Shown piece by piece: positions 1-8,660 of a stretch of DNA of 64,000 bases. This DNA comes from Thiomargarita sp. (GTDB lineage Bacteria > Pseudomonadota > Gammaproteobacteria > Beggiatoales > Beggiatoaceae), in contig DZAL01000003.1 of the NCBI GenBank assembly GCA_022729575.1, forward strand, positions 1 to 64,000, given 5' to 3'. Numbering within the stretch: position 1 is the first letter of the stretch; each line of letters opens with the position of its first letter. The position numbers and the translations under genes are program-made. The notes under the pieces were generated by a model, which worked only from the letters and a program-made list of their open reading frames with translations, did no database searches and was not told where the DNA came from.

Positions 1-15
1 CGGTAATGGGGTAAA

Positions 16-49
16 CCGATGCTATCGCTGCCTTTAGCGATAGTATCGG
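16..49. repeat. 14-bp-arm hairpin before the first gene
   Basis: Arms 16-29 and 36-49 are complementary apart from one G/T position, around a 6-nt loop. There is no T-run after it, so it is not an obvious intrinsic terminator. It lies about 85 bp upstream of the VIT/vWA lipoprotein start and could be the end of an upstream transcription unit or a member of the many small palindromes of this genome. Confidence 0.5.
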
Positions 50-134
50 TTAGAATCGGTTAGGCACCAAACGATTGAATATGACTATAGTTTCTAATCC
101 CCCGTTATTTCTATTACTCACTAGGACCACTCTT

Positions 135-2780
135 ATGCTTAAATTCTTCATTGCAGTTTTTACCACTCTCATAGTCTTATCAGCCTGCGCCAATACTCGT
201 GCAGATAGTTTTTCTCCACAAGACCAACGCCCAGGAAAATTGGCCATGGAGATGAATCCTGGTTCGCTGCTGGTGACACAATTGGGAGGTAAAGCACCTG
301 ACCAAAAACTAGAAATGCCGTTACAACATACCGCGGTGCAAATCGACGTGTCAGGATTTGTCGCACGGGCCACGGTGACCCAGAAGTATCATAACCCGTT
401 TGACAAACCGATAGAAGCGGTGTATACCTTTCCGTTGCCAGAAGATGCCGCGGTGGACGACATGCAGATGACCATTGGCAACCGGGTCATCAAAGGTCTG
501 ATTAAACGTCGTGAGGAGGCGCGGAAAATGTATGAACAAGCCAAACGTCAAGGACAACGGGCCTCTTTGTTAGAACAAGAACGTCCCAATGTGTTCACGC
601 AATCGGTGGCCAATATTCTCCCTGGCGACGAGATTCTTGTTACCATTCGCTATGTGAACATCCTCAAATATGCGGAAGGTAATTATGAATTGGTCTTCCC
701 TATGGTAGTAGGCCCCCGTTACATTCCTGGCGAAACCGTCACCGGGCAAACTGGTACGGGATGGTCGAAAGATACCAATGTCGTGCCTGATGCCTCTAAA
801 ATCACTCCCCCCGTTCTCAAACCAGGAGAACGCACCGGTCACGATATTTCTCTGACCATCAACTTAGAGGCGGGCGTGCCTATTCAAAATCTGTTGTCGA
901 TCTCTCATAAGATTGACGTAACTGAGATTTCCAACCATGCGAAAACTCTTCAGTTACATCCTTCTGATACCTTACCCAATAAAGATTTCGTGTTACGTTA
1001 CGAAGTCGCCGGCAAGGCACCAGAAATGGCCACCATTGCCCACCATGATGAACGGGGTGGCTTCTTCACCTTGATTATCCAACCTCAACGAACCGTTACC
1101 GAGGCAGAAGTGATACCACGCGAACTGATTTTTATCGTGGACACCTCCGGTTCCATGAGTGGTTTTCCCATCGAGAAATCTAAAGAAGCGATGCGGAAAC
1201 TGATTAAGGGCATGCGTTCTAGTGATACGTTCAACGTGGTCCGTTTCGCGGGAGACACCGGGACTTTATGGAATCGTCCGAAATCGTATACCTCGGCCAA
1301 CGCGGAGGAGGCTATGCAATATGTGGACAACTTGCAAGGTGGCGGTGGCACCGAGATGCGACAAGGGATTTTGGAAGCGTTAGGGCAACCGGCGGTGGAC
1401 GGCTATTTGCGCCTGGCGTTTTTATTGACCGATGGCTATGTGGGAGATGAGGAACGCATTCTACAAACGATTGAACAGGAAAGACGGGGGGCACGAGTAT
1501 TTAGTTTAGGAGTCGGATCTGCCGTCAATCGTTACCTCTTAGAAGGGGCCGCGAAAGTGGGACGTGGTGAAGCGTTTTATGTGCGTCAAGATGAAGACAG
1601 TACCGCGGTGATAGACCGATTTTTTAGCCGCGTGGACCGTCCCGCGTTGGGATATATCACCATTGACTGGGGCAAATTAGATGTGGAACAACTGTATCCT
1701 GCTAATATTCCAGATTTATGGGCCGGTCAGCCGATTCGCATCCAAGGGCGTTATACCAAGGGCGGCAAAGAGAAGGTGGTCATCCGCGGTCAGTTAGGGA
1801 AGCAGCCTTATGAACAAACGTTGCCTATCCGTCTCCCGCCACAGGAATCAGCCCATGAAGCAATGGCCACCGTGTGGGCCCGGCAAAAAGTTCAGGAATT
1901 GATGGACTCCATGGTCAAACTAGGCCAAACGGCAGCCTTGGTAGAAGAAGTGACGCAAGTGGGTTTGACCTTCCGCTTGATGACCCAATGGACCAGTTTT
2001 GTCGCCGTGGAGGAGAATGTCGTCAATCCAGCAGGCCAACCGCAAACGGTGGTACAACCCGTGGAAATGCCTGAAGGCGTGTCATACGAAGGCGTGTTTG
2101 GAGAGTCGTCTGCGAAACCGATAGTTGCAAGAGTTGCAAGAGGTTTATCAGGATCTTCACGCGCCGCACCCGCACCCGCGGCACTCCCTCCAGCCTATTT
2201 TGAAGAACCGGTGGCAGCCGCCACTGAGGTGGTAGCCTCACCCGCATTATCGATCCAACCAGGCTACGACGAGAAGGCGGCGATGATTGAAGAGAACAAA
2301 GCCGAAAAACTCCAGCCGGCACCTGAAATCGCCTTCCAAGCACCACCTCCAGCCGGGGCTACAACATCCTCTGCAAAAGAGGCAGACCATCGTTCCACAG
2401 GACCAGAGGTGGCTAATAAGGGTAAAGCGTCGTTCGAACCGCAACGTGTTCAGGTGGAAATTTTCTTTGCCGACGGTCAAACTGCGTTGACCAAAGAAGC
2501 TAAGAATGACTTGGACCAATGGGTGAAGGCATTGCTTTCGAATTTGACCCGCGACCAACTGATAATCCAAATTATTGGATACGCTGATAGCACCGAAAAA
2601 CACGCCGCTAAACTCTCGCTGAAGCGTGCCGAAGTGGTGAGAGATTATCTCGTCAGTCAAGGTGCGAAACTGGAATGGATAACGATTGCAGGAAAAGGTG
2701 ACCAGTCCCCCCGCGGTGATAGTACGACTAAGGAAGGACGCGAACGGAATCGATGGGTAGAGGTGATTGCGTCTCCATAA
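135..2780 (+). CDS. VIT/von Willebrand A/OmpA-like domain lipoprotein
   Basis: The protein has about 881 residues from ATG 135, which is preceded by AGGA at 123-126; an in-frame start at 75 would put extra residues before the signal peptide. The N-terminus is a lipoprotein signal ending in the lipobox L-S-A-C. A VIT (vault/inter-alpha-trypsin) domain follows (about residues 40-160). Then comes a vWA domain with the MIDAS motif D-T-S-G-S near residue 336, a Pro/Ala-rich linker, and a C-terminal OmpA-like peptidoglycan-binding domain (roughly the last 110 residues, ending N-R-W-V-E-V). The OmpA-like end suggests tethering between outer membrane and cell wall, with the metal-binding vWA domain mediating protein contacts. 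It resembles marine proteobacterial VIT-vWA sortase-target proteins, but no sortase motif or sortase gene is seen, and the OmpA tail replaces that anchor. The biological role is unknown. Confidence 0.85.
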   Translation: MLKFFIAVFTTLIVLSACANTRADSFSPQDQRPGKLAMEMNPGSLLVTQLGGKAPDQKLEMPLQHTAVQIDVSGFVARATVTQKYHNPFDKPIEAVYTFPLPEDAAVDDMQMTIGNRVIKGLIKRREEARKMYEQAKRQGQRASLLEQERPNVFTQSVANILPGDEILVTIRYVNILKYAEGNYELVFPMVVGPRYIPGETVTGQTGTGWSKDTNVVPDASKITPPVLKPGERTGHDISLTINLEAGVPIQNLLSISHKIDVTEISNHAKTLQLHPSDTLPNKDFVLRYEVAGKAPEMATIAHHDERGGFFTLIIQPQRTVTEAEVIPRELIFIVDTSGSMSGFPIEKSKEAMRKLIKGMRSSDTFNVVRFAGDTGTLWNRPKSYTSANAEEAMQYVDNLQGGGGTEMRQGILEALGQPAVDGYLRLAFLLTDGYVGDEERILQTIEQERRGARVFSLGVGSAVNRYLLEGAAKVGRGEAFYVRQDEDSTAVIDRFFSRVDRPALGYITIDWGKLDVEQLYPANIPDLWAGQPIRIQGRYTKGGKEKVVIRGQLGKQPYEQTLPIRLPPQESAHEAMATVWARQKVQELMDSMVKLGQTAALVEEVTQVGLTFRLMTQWTSFVAVEENVVNPAGQPQTVVQPVEMPEGVSYEGVFGESSAKPIVARVARGLSGSSRAAPAPAALPPAYFEEPVAAATEVVASPALSIQPGYDEKAAMIEENKAEKLQPAPEIAFQAPPPAGATTSSAKEADHRSTGPEVANKGKASFEPQRVQVEIFFADGQTALTKEAKNDLDQWVKALLSNLTRDQLIIQIIGYADSTEKHAAKLSLKRAEVVRDYLVSQGAKLEWITIAGKGDQSPRGDSTTKEGRERNRWVEVIASP

Positions 2781-2831
2781 AGGTGGGTGGTCCCTATTAG
2801 CCGCACTGCCATTGCCGTTAAGCCCCAAGTG

Positions 2832-2888
2832 TAGGGTGCGTCCCACGCACCATTTCTAAAGTCAGAATGGTGCGTGGGACGCACCTTA
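2832..2888. repeat. Inverted repeat, GTAGGGTGCGTCCCACGCACC family
   Basis: Two arms of about 20 bp (GGGTGCGTCCCACGCACCAT and its complement) flank a short spacer. Related copies or pieces occur at 4969-5031, 15296-15361, 24200-24232, 27170-27290 and 62930-62960. It looks like a short non-coding palindromic mobile repeat. Confidence 0.75.
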
Positions 2889-2895
2889 CCTTTTT

Positions 2896-3004
2896 CTCGT
2901 TCCCACGCGCCAGCGTGGGAATGCCGTCGGGACGCGCCAGCGTCCCTTTCCCGCAACGCTGGCGCGTTGCTCACGGCATTCCCACGCTGGCGCGTGGGAA
3001 CGAG
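2896..3004. repeat. Nested palindrome with 32-bp perfect arms
   Basis: Arms 2896-2927 and 2973-3004 are perfectly complementary over 32 bp. The interior holds two smaller palindromes (GGGACGC..GCGTCCC and GCAACGC..GCGTTGC). Fragments of the same family are seen at about 21765-21795, 24420-24465 and 46900-46922. It would form a strong cruciform or RNA hairpin and probably ends transcription after the upstream lipoprotein gene. Confidence 0.75.
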
Positions 3005-3007
3005 ATA

Positions 3008-3188
3008 ATGGAGGTGTTAACATTCAATGAGTTATCAAAGCTCAAAGTTTCCTAAACCTTTGAGGTTTAGGAAACTTAGAATCGCCGAGGTTTCCTAAAC
3101 CAGTGAGGTTTAAGAAACCTAAAACTGCTAAGGTTTAGGAAAGTTAGCACCTAAATTTTAATACCTCCATTAGTTGGTAGGGATTACC
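3008..3188. mobile_element. MITE-like element, family 1, copy A
   Basis: The right end (TTTTAATACCTCCATTAGTTGGTAGGGATTACC) matches the right ends of the copies at 11398, 21411, 45349 and 63104. The left end keeps the inner TGGAGGTGTTAA but lacks the outermost GGTAGTCCCT. The interior contains several TTTCCTAAACC/GGTTTAGGAAA palindromes. No coding capacity is visible. Confidence 0.65.
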
Positions 3189-3194
3189 GAATAT

Positions 3195-4127
3195 TTACTT
3201 AGGTATGACCCGATTAACATCTAAATCAAAAGTAAACGTCAACGGTTGCTGCATCAAATAGACTTCATAGGTTTGCACTCCTCCAAACACGCCGGGGACA
3301 TCGACGAAGGGAATATAAAGTTCTCCAGTGCTTGGGTTAAAGTTAGCATGTGTCCCACCTGTACCACTGCTCGTCACGCTAATTCCACAAGAAACCGGGT
3401 CAGTCAGACATTGTTGAATGCCGGCTTGTTTGCCAGAGTCAAAATCACCGCCACCAGAGGGAGTCGTGCCGGTTCCGGTGCCACCTTTGAGAGTCACTTC
3501 AAATAAGCGGTCAGTTTCTTTAATTCCTGCAATAACTAACTTAACGAAAGGTTGGCTCGTGTCTAAAGCAACGGTATCACCTCTGCCAAATCTATCCTTA
3601 AAAGGGCTACCATTGATGTTGAGAAAAGCGGTACCATTTTTTGCAGACAATTCAACGTCGTTGATAGAATTATTCCATTGCCAGCCGAGACTACCGTTTG
3701 AGTTATCGTGACCGGCAGTAAACGCTATGTCACTCCCCCCATTATAATAAAAGGTAACGTAAAGCGAACTGGTATTATCGCCAACCGCTTTAAACAAAGT
3801 AATTGTCTTTTGTTGCGCAAAATCTTTCCAATCCACATTCACATCCAACTCAAAATTATCCGTGAGATTGACCGCAAACTCAATTTTGCCAGTTCTCCCA
3901 GTGACCGCACTGATATACTTCATTTTCTCGGTGGCTTGGCAATCTGTTCTAGCAGGATCGGGACAACTTTCCTTCACGACCAGATACTCTCCCAAAGTCG
4001 TACCCACTGCCAAAGTCGCAGGGTCTAATAAAACGGTATCTGCCGCCTGCACAGTATAACTCATCAACCACATCACGCTGCCGACCATTCCTAAGCAGCG
4101 AAAAACACCACGTTTGAATTGCATCAT
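3195..4127 (-). CDS. Secreted protein of unknown function
   Basis: The start is ATG 4127 with GGAGG seven bases upstream, giving about 310 residues. A Sec signal peptide is visible, with cleavage probably after V-Q-A near residue 29. The mature part is rich in Gly, Thr, Asn and Asp with alternating hydrophobic residues, consistent with a beta-sandwich. There is one Cys pair near the N-terminus (C-P-D-P and C-Q-A) and another in a C-L-T-D-P-V-S-C-G segment after a Gly/Thr linker. I do not recognise a named family. The likely location is the periplasm or outside the cell. It has no operon partner and sits alone between repeat-filled gaps. Confidence 0.7.
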   Translation of the reverse strand: MMQFKRGVFRCLGMVGSVMWLMSYTVQAADTVLLDPATLAVGTTLGEYLVVKESCPDPARTDCQATEKMKYISAVTGRTGKIEFAVNLTDNFELDVNVDWKDFAQQKTITLFKAVGDNTSSLYVTFYYNGGSDIAFTAGHDNSNGSLGWQWNNSINDVELSAKNGTAFLNINGSPFKDRFGRGDTVALDTSQPFVKLVIAGIKETDRLFEVTLKGGTGTGTTPSGGGDFDSGKQAGIQQCLTDPVSCGISVTSSGTGGTHANFNPSTGELYIPFVDVPGVFGGVQTYEVYLMQQPLTFTFDLDVNRVIPK

Positions 4128-4317
4128 AATTATCCTCCAAAAAATGCAGTAATTTAAAAACATTGAATCAGTGAATAAAGCAGTTTACAATCTAATAAAT
4201 CAGTTATCCATTTGACAAACGCTTTTATCGTTATTTCACCGACAAAACCGCTATCATTATGCAACTCAATGAAAAATAAGATTTATTCGTCACATTAAAA
4301 AATGGTCACAGGAAGAA

Positions 4318-4656
4318 GTGGCACATCGATTAGATATATCACCGAGTGCTTACGGCAGTATTGAACGCGGCGAAACCAAACTATCGATTCCCCGATTGGA
4401 AGAGATTGCTAAGATGTTTGAAATAGATTTGGCGGAGTTGATAGACCCTAATGAGAGAAATATCTTTAATTTTGGAGGAACTCATAGTAATCATTGTCAA
4501 AATTGGTATTGCCATTCTTCATCTGAACAACTCCTCCAATTACAACATGAACTCGAAAAAGCTCGTCTTCAAGTCGAATATTTAACACAACAAAATGCTG
4601 ATTTGCGAGAAATGGTGAATTTACTGAAATCTGAAGGAAAAGGAAAGAATTTGTAG
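4318..4656 (+). CDS. XRE-family helix-turn-helix regulator with a disrupted 5' end
   Basis: From the first usable codon, GTG 4318, the product is 112 residues: an XRE HTH (V-A-H-R-L-D-I-S ... G-S-I-E-R-G-E-T) followed by a coiled-coil tail rich in Gln, Leu and Glu. The first HTH helix lies upstream of 4318 in the same frame, without an ATG. An in-phase ATG exists at 4259, but an A5 run at 4272-4276 puts it out of frame. One more A would give a normal start, M-Q-L-N-E-K-I-R-F, and one fewer A would allow a start at 4269. The gene is therefore either frameshifted or a sequencing error. The TAG stop falls inside a GTAGGGTG repeat border. DNA binding and target are unknown. Confidence 0.65.
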   Translation: MAHRLDISPSAYGSIERGETKLSIPRLEEIAKMFEIDLAELIDPNERNIFNFGGTHSNHCQNWYCHSSSEQLLQLQHELEKARLQVEYLTQQNADLREMVNLLKSEGKGKNL

Positions 4657-5551
4657 GGTGTACAAGCGAAGCGTCATACACCAAGCCTAAAACGGTGCTT
4701 GGGTAGTCCCTCCAAACTAAGGTGAGAGGGTAGTATTTATAGAGGTAACATGGGTGGTGGTTCAAGAGTCTCTGTCTGTGACCTAGTAAGGCTTCGCTTT
4801 GGACTCCTGGCAGTGATAAAATTTTGGTGCTATAGGATTGATTAGTTGACCAATAAGCTAGAATTAAGATACCTGATTACAATAATACTTATTATAAGTA
4901 AATTATTTATCAGTATTAATTGGGGGAGTAAATATTGGAAACTTATTTTGATTTATCGTGTTATTGTAGGGTGGTATCCCACGCACCACTCGAAAAACTG
5001 CACGGTGCCTAAGTGGTTCGTGGGACGCTTAATGGCATTGTGAACGCCAAATGAGTCCAAAAATTGTAAAAAAATTATACATAAATTATTTTTATATAAA
5101 CAAAGAATAATTTAGCTTGGCATTCATTAGCTTTTTCTTTAATATTAAAATTAAAGAATACTAATGTATTATTCACTATAGTATAATTAGTATTATTAAT
5201 CACTAGACTGAAAAATTATTGGGGCAATATCTAAACTATTCAGCTTCATAACCTAATAATTAGCCGTAGGTGCTTCTCGGTACCTAAATTTTTCATGGTA
5301 AATATTAAGAAGTTCCGAATTTTCGAGCTAAAAGTTACGGAACCGGACTAAGGTAACAGGTAAAGACACGAAAGAGTGATAAGTTTGTATCACTATTCCG
5401 ATTCAACACTACCAAATAAGTAAAAACCTGCTTTCCATATTCTGAAATAGCTTGACTCTGATTCTATCGTCAATGTTGTCACCATAGTTACTGCGGTGGT
5501 GACAGCTTACTTTCTAAAGTGCAGTAATAATATCGAGGAGGAGACATTTCA
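4657..5551. other. Long AT-rich intergenic region upstream of aprB
   Basis: No convincing gene is seen. Residues of repeats occur at about 4657-4815, including a degenerate copy of the element at 44060-44136 (shared pieces ATAGAGGTAAC and GTGACCTAGTAA). A diverged GTAGGGTG..CCCACGCACC palindrome lies at 4969-5031. The 450 bp before aprB are very AT-rich and presumably hold its promoter; I could not fix a good -35/-10 pair. Confidence 0.5.
5477..5504 (+). promoter_or_regulatory. Inverted repeat in the aprBA leader
   Basis: TGTCACCA (5477-5484) and TGGTGACA (5497-5504) form an 8-bp dyad with a 12-nt loop, about 47 bp before the aprB start. It could be an operator or an mRNA hairpin. This rests on symmetry and position only. 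Confidence 0.3.
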
Positions 5552-6016
5552 ATGCCTACTTATGTACGTACTGAAAAATGTGATGGTTGCAAAGGTCAAG
5601 ATAAAACTGCCTGCATGTATATTTGCCCCCATGACTTAATGAAATTAGATAAAGATGGCTCTGAAACTGGCAATGCCATGAAGGCGTTTAATCAAGAACC
5701 CGAGCAATGTTGGGAGTGTTATTCTTGCGTCAAGATTTGCCCACAAGCCGCTATCGAAGTTCGTCACTATGCTGACATCGTGCCTTTGGGCGCGTCGGTG
5801 CAACCGATGCGTGGTAGTGACTCCATTGTGTGGACCATTAAGTTCCGCAACGGTAATATGAAACGGTTCAAGTTCCCTATCCGTACCACCCCCGAAGGTT
5901 CTATCGATCCTTATACAGGCAAGCCTAAACCTGATATGGCCAATCTGGATAAACCAGGCTTTTTCACCACCGGTACCAATTTGAAAGGTGATCGTAGCCA
6001 ACTGATTCGGCTATAA
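5552..6016 (+). CDS. aprB: Adenylylsulfate (APS) reductase, beta subunit AprB
   Basis: This is the iron-sulfur subunit of APS reductase, which in sulfur oxidisers is thought to run in reverse, joining sulfite and AMP to form APS. The 154-residue product has two [4Fe-4S] binding sets: Cys10, 13, 21, 25 with C-P-H, and Cys53, 56, 59, 63 in the hallmark C-W-E-C-Y-S-C-V-K-I-C-P. The C-terminal tail that wraps around AprA is present (K-P-D-M-A-N-L-D and following), so the length is normal. A strong GAGGAGGAG ribosome site lies at 5536-5544. aprA follows after 86 bp on the same strand, the usual aprBA order. The complex acts in the cytoplasm with electrons exchanged through a membrane partner not encoded nearby. 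Confidence 0.97.
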   Translation: MPTYVRTEKCDGCKGQDKTACMYICPHDLMKLDKDGSETGNAMKAFNQEPEQCWECYSCVKICPQAAIEVRHYADIVPLGASVQPMRGSDSIVWTIKFRNGNMKRFKFPIRTTPEGSIDPYTGKPKPDMANLDKPGFFTTGTNLKGDRSQLIRL

Positions 6017-6102
6017 CATAAGCGAGTATCACTGGCGCACTAGCAAGTGTAGGTTTAACTTTTTAATTAAACACAATTCAATTAACAGTTTAGGTGACAA
6101 TT

Positions 6103-8022
6103 ATGGCAGACGTAGGAACTTTTGGTAATCCTCAAGTGGTTGAGGAAGAAGTTGATATTTTACTTATCGGTGGTGGCATGGCCGCTTGTGGTGCCGCGTA
6201 TGAGCTTATGCGTTGGATCGAAGGTACTAACCTCAAAGTCAAGTTAGTTGACAAAGCCGCGGTGTCTCGCTCTGGTGCGGTGGCTCAAGGTCTTTCGGCC
6301 ATTAACACCTATTTAGGTGAACAGGATCCAGCGGATTATGCGCGTATGGTGGCTAATGACTTAATGGGTATTACCCGTGATGATTTAGCGTATGATGTGG
6401 GTCGTCACGTTGATGATTCCGTGTATTTGTTTGAAGAATGGGGTTTACCCATTTGGAAGCAACCTGGTGATGAAGGCAAATCACTGAAAGACGGTGGCAA
6501 GCCAGTGCGCTCTGGGAAGTGGCAGATTATGATTAACGGCGAATCCTACAAGTGGATTGTCGCCGAAGCTGCGAAAAAAGTGCTAGGCGCGGACAATATT
6601 GAAGAACGTATTTTCATTGTCAAGTTGGTTAATGACAAAAATGATCCCAAACGAGTGTCTGGGGCCGTCGGTTTCTCCGTGCGTGAACACAAAGTCTGTG
6701 TTTATAAATTCAAAGCCTGCTTATTAGTGGCAGGAGGATGCGTTAATATATTCCGTCCACGTTCAGTTGGTGAAGGCACTGGTCGTGCTTGGTATCCTGT
6801 GTGGAATGCCGGTTCTACCTATGCGATGGCGGCCGAAGCTGGAGCTGAATTAACCATGATGGAAAATCGTTTCGTGCCCGCACGGTTTAAAGATGGTTAT
6901 GGACCAGTTGGTGCTTGGTTCCTGCTCTTCAAAGCTAAGGCCACGAATGCGTTAGGTGAAGATTACATCACCAAAAATAAGGCCCTCCTAGAGCAATATC
7001 CTCCTTATGGTCAAGCCGCAGTACCTGCTTCCTGCTTACGTAACCATGTCATGATGCACGAAATGAAAGCCGGTCGTGGCCCTATTTACATGGATACCCC
7101 CACCGCTTTAGCTAAGTTGGCTGAGACCATGACTCCGAAAGAGATTAAACATCTCGAAGCGGAAGCCTGGGAAGATTTCTTAGATATGTGTATTGGTCAA
7201 GCTGGTGTCTGGGCTGGTGAGAACATTGAGCCAGAAAAGAAACCGTCGGAGTTGATGCCCACTGAACCTTACTTACTCGGCTCTCACTCTGGTTGTTGCG
7301 GAATTTGGGTCTCTGGTCCCACCGATGTCGGGGCACCACCCGAATGGTCTTGGGGCTATCGTTCCATGACTACTATCAAAGGTCTCTTTACCGCGGGTGA
7401 TGGCGTGGGTGCTTCTGGTCATAAATTCTCCTCTGGTTCTCATGCCGAAGGTCGTATTGCGGCCAAAGCGATGATCAAATATGCCTTAGATAACAAGGAT
7501 TGGAAACCCGAACTGGATACTCCAGTACAAGAATTGGTGGAAGAGATTTATCGCCCAGTCCGTAACTTCTTAGAAAACAAAGATTACACCACGGCGATTG
7601 ATATTAACCCCCATTACATCACCCCCAAGATGTTGCAATTCCGCTTGCAAAAAATGATGGATGAATATTGCGCGGGTGTGGCTACTTGGTATCAAACCAA
7701 TGCGCACATGTTACAAGTATGCGAAAATAAACTGGAGATGCTCAAGGAAGACTCTTTGAAGATGCGTGCGAAAGACCTGCATGAACTGCTTCGGGCTTGG
7801 GAAAATTATCACCGTATCATCACGGCTGAGGCTCACATGAAGCATATTCAATTCCGTGAAGAATCCCGTTATCCGGGCTTTTACTATCGGATGGATTTCA
7901 ACCTGGTGGACGAGAAAAATTGGAAGTGCTTTGTTAACTCCACGTATGACAAGCAGTCCAAGAAGTGGTCGTTGAAGAAAGTACCCCATGTGGATTTGGT
8001 GAGTAAACCAACCGCGAAGTAA
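6103..8022 (+). CDS. aprA: Adenylylsulfate (APS) reductase, alpha subunit AprA
   Basis: This is the FAD-containing catalytic subunit of dissimilatory APS reductase, about 639 residues, full length. The dinucleotide-binding start I-G-G-G-M-A-A-C-G lies near residue 25, and the protein belongs to the fumarate reductase/succinate dehydrogenase flavoprotein superfamily. The conserved R-S-G-A-V-A-Q-G-L-S-A-I-N and the late F-T-A-G-D-G-V-G-A-S-G-H-K-F FAD segment are visible. ATG 6103 is chosen because AGGTG at 6092-6096 sits correctly before it; an in-frame GTG at 6094 overlaps that site. It is cotranscribed with aprB and ends at an intrinsic terminator at 8059-8097. Neither aprM nor qmoABC is adjacent. 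Confidence 0.97.
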   Translation: MADVGTFGNPQVVEEEVDILLIGGGMAACGAAYELMRWIEGTNLKVKLVDKAAVSRSGAVAQGLSAINTYLGEQDPADYARMVANDLMGITRDDLAYDVGRHVDDSVYLFEEWGLPIWKQPGDEGKSLKDGGKPVRSGKWQIMINGESYKWIVAEAAKKVLGADNIEERIFIVKLVNDKNDPKRVSGAVGFSVREHKVCVYKFKACLLVAGGCVNIFRPRSVGEGTGRAWYPVWNAGSTYAMAAEAGAELTMMENRFVPARFKDGYGPVGAWFLLFKAKATNALGEDYITKNKALLEQYPPYGQAAVPASCLRNHVMMHEMKAGRGPIYMDTPTALAKLAETMTPKEIKHLEAEAWEDFLDMCIGQAGVWAGENIEPEKKPSELMPTEPYLLGSHSGCCGIWVSGPTDVGAPPEWSWGYRSMTTIKGLFTAGDGVGASGHKFSSGSHAEGRIAAKAMIKYALDNKDWKPELDTPVQELVEEIYRPVRNFLENKDYTTAIDINPHYITPKMLQFRLQKMMDEYCAGVATWYQTNAHMLQVCENKLEMLKEDSLKMRAKDLHELLRAWENYHRIITAEAHMKHIQFREESRYPGFYYRMDFNLVDEKNWKCFVNSTYDKQSKKWSLKKVPHVDLVSKPTAK

Positions 8023-8058
8023 CAGACCACACTACTATGGTTGTTAGGGTATAATGAG

Positions 8059-8097
8059 TAGAGACGTAGGCACTATTGCTTGCGTCTCTATTTTTTT
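8059..8097 (+). terminator. Rho-independent terminator of aprBA
   Basis: TAGAGACG (8059-8066) pairs with CGTCTCTA (8083-8090) and is followed directly by seven T residues (8091-8097), 36 bp after the aprA stop. Confidence 0.8.
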
Positions 8098-8132
8098 GGT
8101 TAATTCTTAATCAAGGAGTTTGTTTTATCATT

Positions 8133-8357
8133 ATGGTGATTACTCAAACCGAAATTGCCGAAATTCTAGCAATTATCAAACAGAATGAGGAATGTCAAAA
8201 TTCTGATGACATCATTAGAGAATACAAGGATTGGAGTTCAGATGATGATGGCAGTTCGTTTACTTACTTCGAAAATGGGGTGCTGTATGACATCAATTTT
8301 GATGACAGCAACGGCGAAGGTACCTTGTTTATTGGCCCAGAGGATGCTACAGATTAG
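8133..8357 (+). CDS. Small acidic protein of unknown function
   Basis: This is a 74-residue reading frame from ATG 8133 with AAGGAG at 8114-8119 (a rather long 13-nt gap). It is very acidic (many Asp/Glu, including D-D-D-G and a D-D-S-N-G-E-G stretch). It has no Cys and no membrane segment, and it ends G-P-E-D-A-T-D. The codon use looks genuine and the frame has hydrophobic helix positions at the start (I-A-E-I-L-A-I-I). I do not recognise the family. It lies just after the apr terminator, so it probably has its own promoter. Confidence 0.5.
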   Translation: MVITQTEIAEILAIIKQNEECQNSDDIIREYKDWSSDDDGSSFTYFENGVLYDINFDDSNGEGTLFIGPEDATD

Positions 8358-8423
8358 GGACCACCAATAAATAGATGGTCCATTTAAACTTTTACGTAAG
8401 GGCAACCACCAGGGATTGCTTCT

Positions 8424-8527
8424 AAGTACTGAAGCAGAAATTTTGCGGTATTTTCCCTCACCCCCGACCCCTCTCCCAGAGGGAGAGGGGCGAAAGAAAA
8501 TACGAGAAAATTTATACTTCAGTACTT
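8424..8527. mobile_element. Palindromic MITE-like element, AAGTACTGAAG family, copy 1
   Basis: The terminal inverted repeat AAGTACTGAAGCAGAAATTTT at the left has a diverged partner ending CTTCAGTACTT at the right. The centre is the CCCCTCTCCC..GGGAGAGGGG hairpin. Copies with the same layout lie at 29941-30034 and 57636-57739. No protein is encoded. Confidence 0.7.
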
Positions 8528-8582
8528 ACCAACAGGGACTATCTATTTATTGCTGGTCCCTTACTTACTCTCCAATCCTGTC

Positions 8583-8660
8583 AATGCCGAACATTTAAGA
8601 CGTTCGATTGAAGAAGCCAGGGCCGGTCGAGTGTTTGAACGGGAACTCATAGAACCATGA
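8583..8660 (+). pseudogene. Remnant of a YefM/Phd-type antitoxin (C-terminus only)
   Basis: The frame reads N-A-E-H-L-R-R-S-I-E-E-A-R-A-G-R-V-F-E-R-E-L and then I-E-P-stop. That is the typical C-terminal toxin-neutralising segment of YefM-like antitoxins. The N-terminal DNA-binding part is missing; the sequence upstream is a MITE (8424-8527). The stop overlaps the next start as ATGA (8657-8660), the normal coupling for this pair. Confidence 0.6.

Noticed and set aside
5230-5545. Riboswitch or attenuator before aprB
   Set aside because: Only one 8-bp dyad is seen, without a recognisable aptamer or terminator; listed as a weak regulatory site only.
7145-7339. Reverse-strand frames inside aprA and other long genes
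   Set aside because: They are shadows of strongly coding genes with clear families on the other strand.
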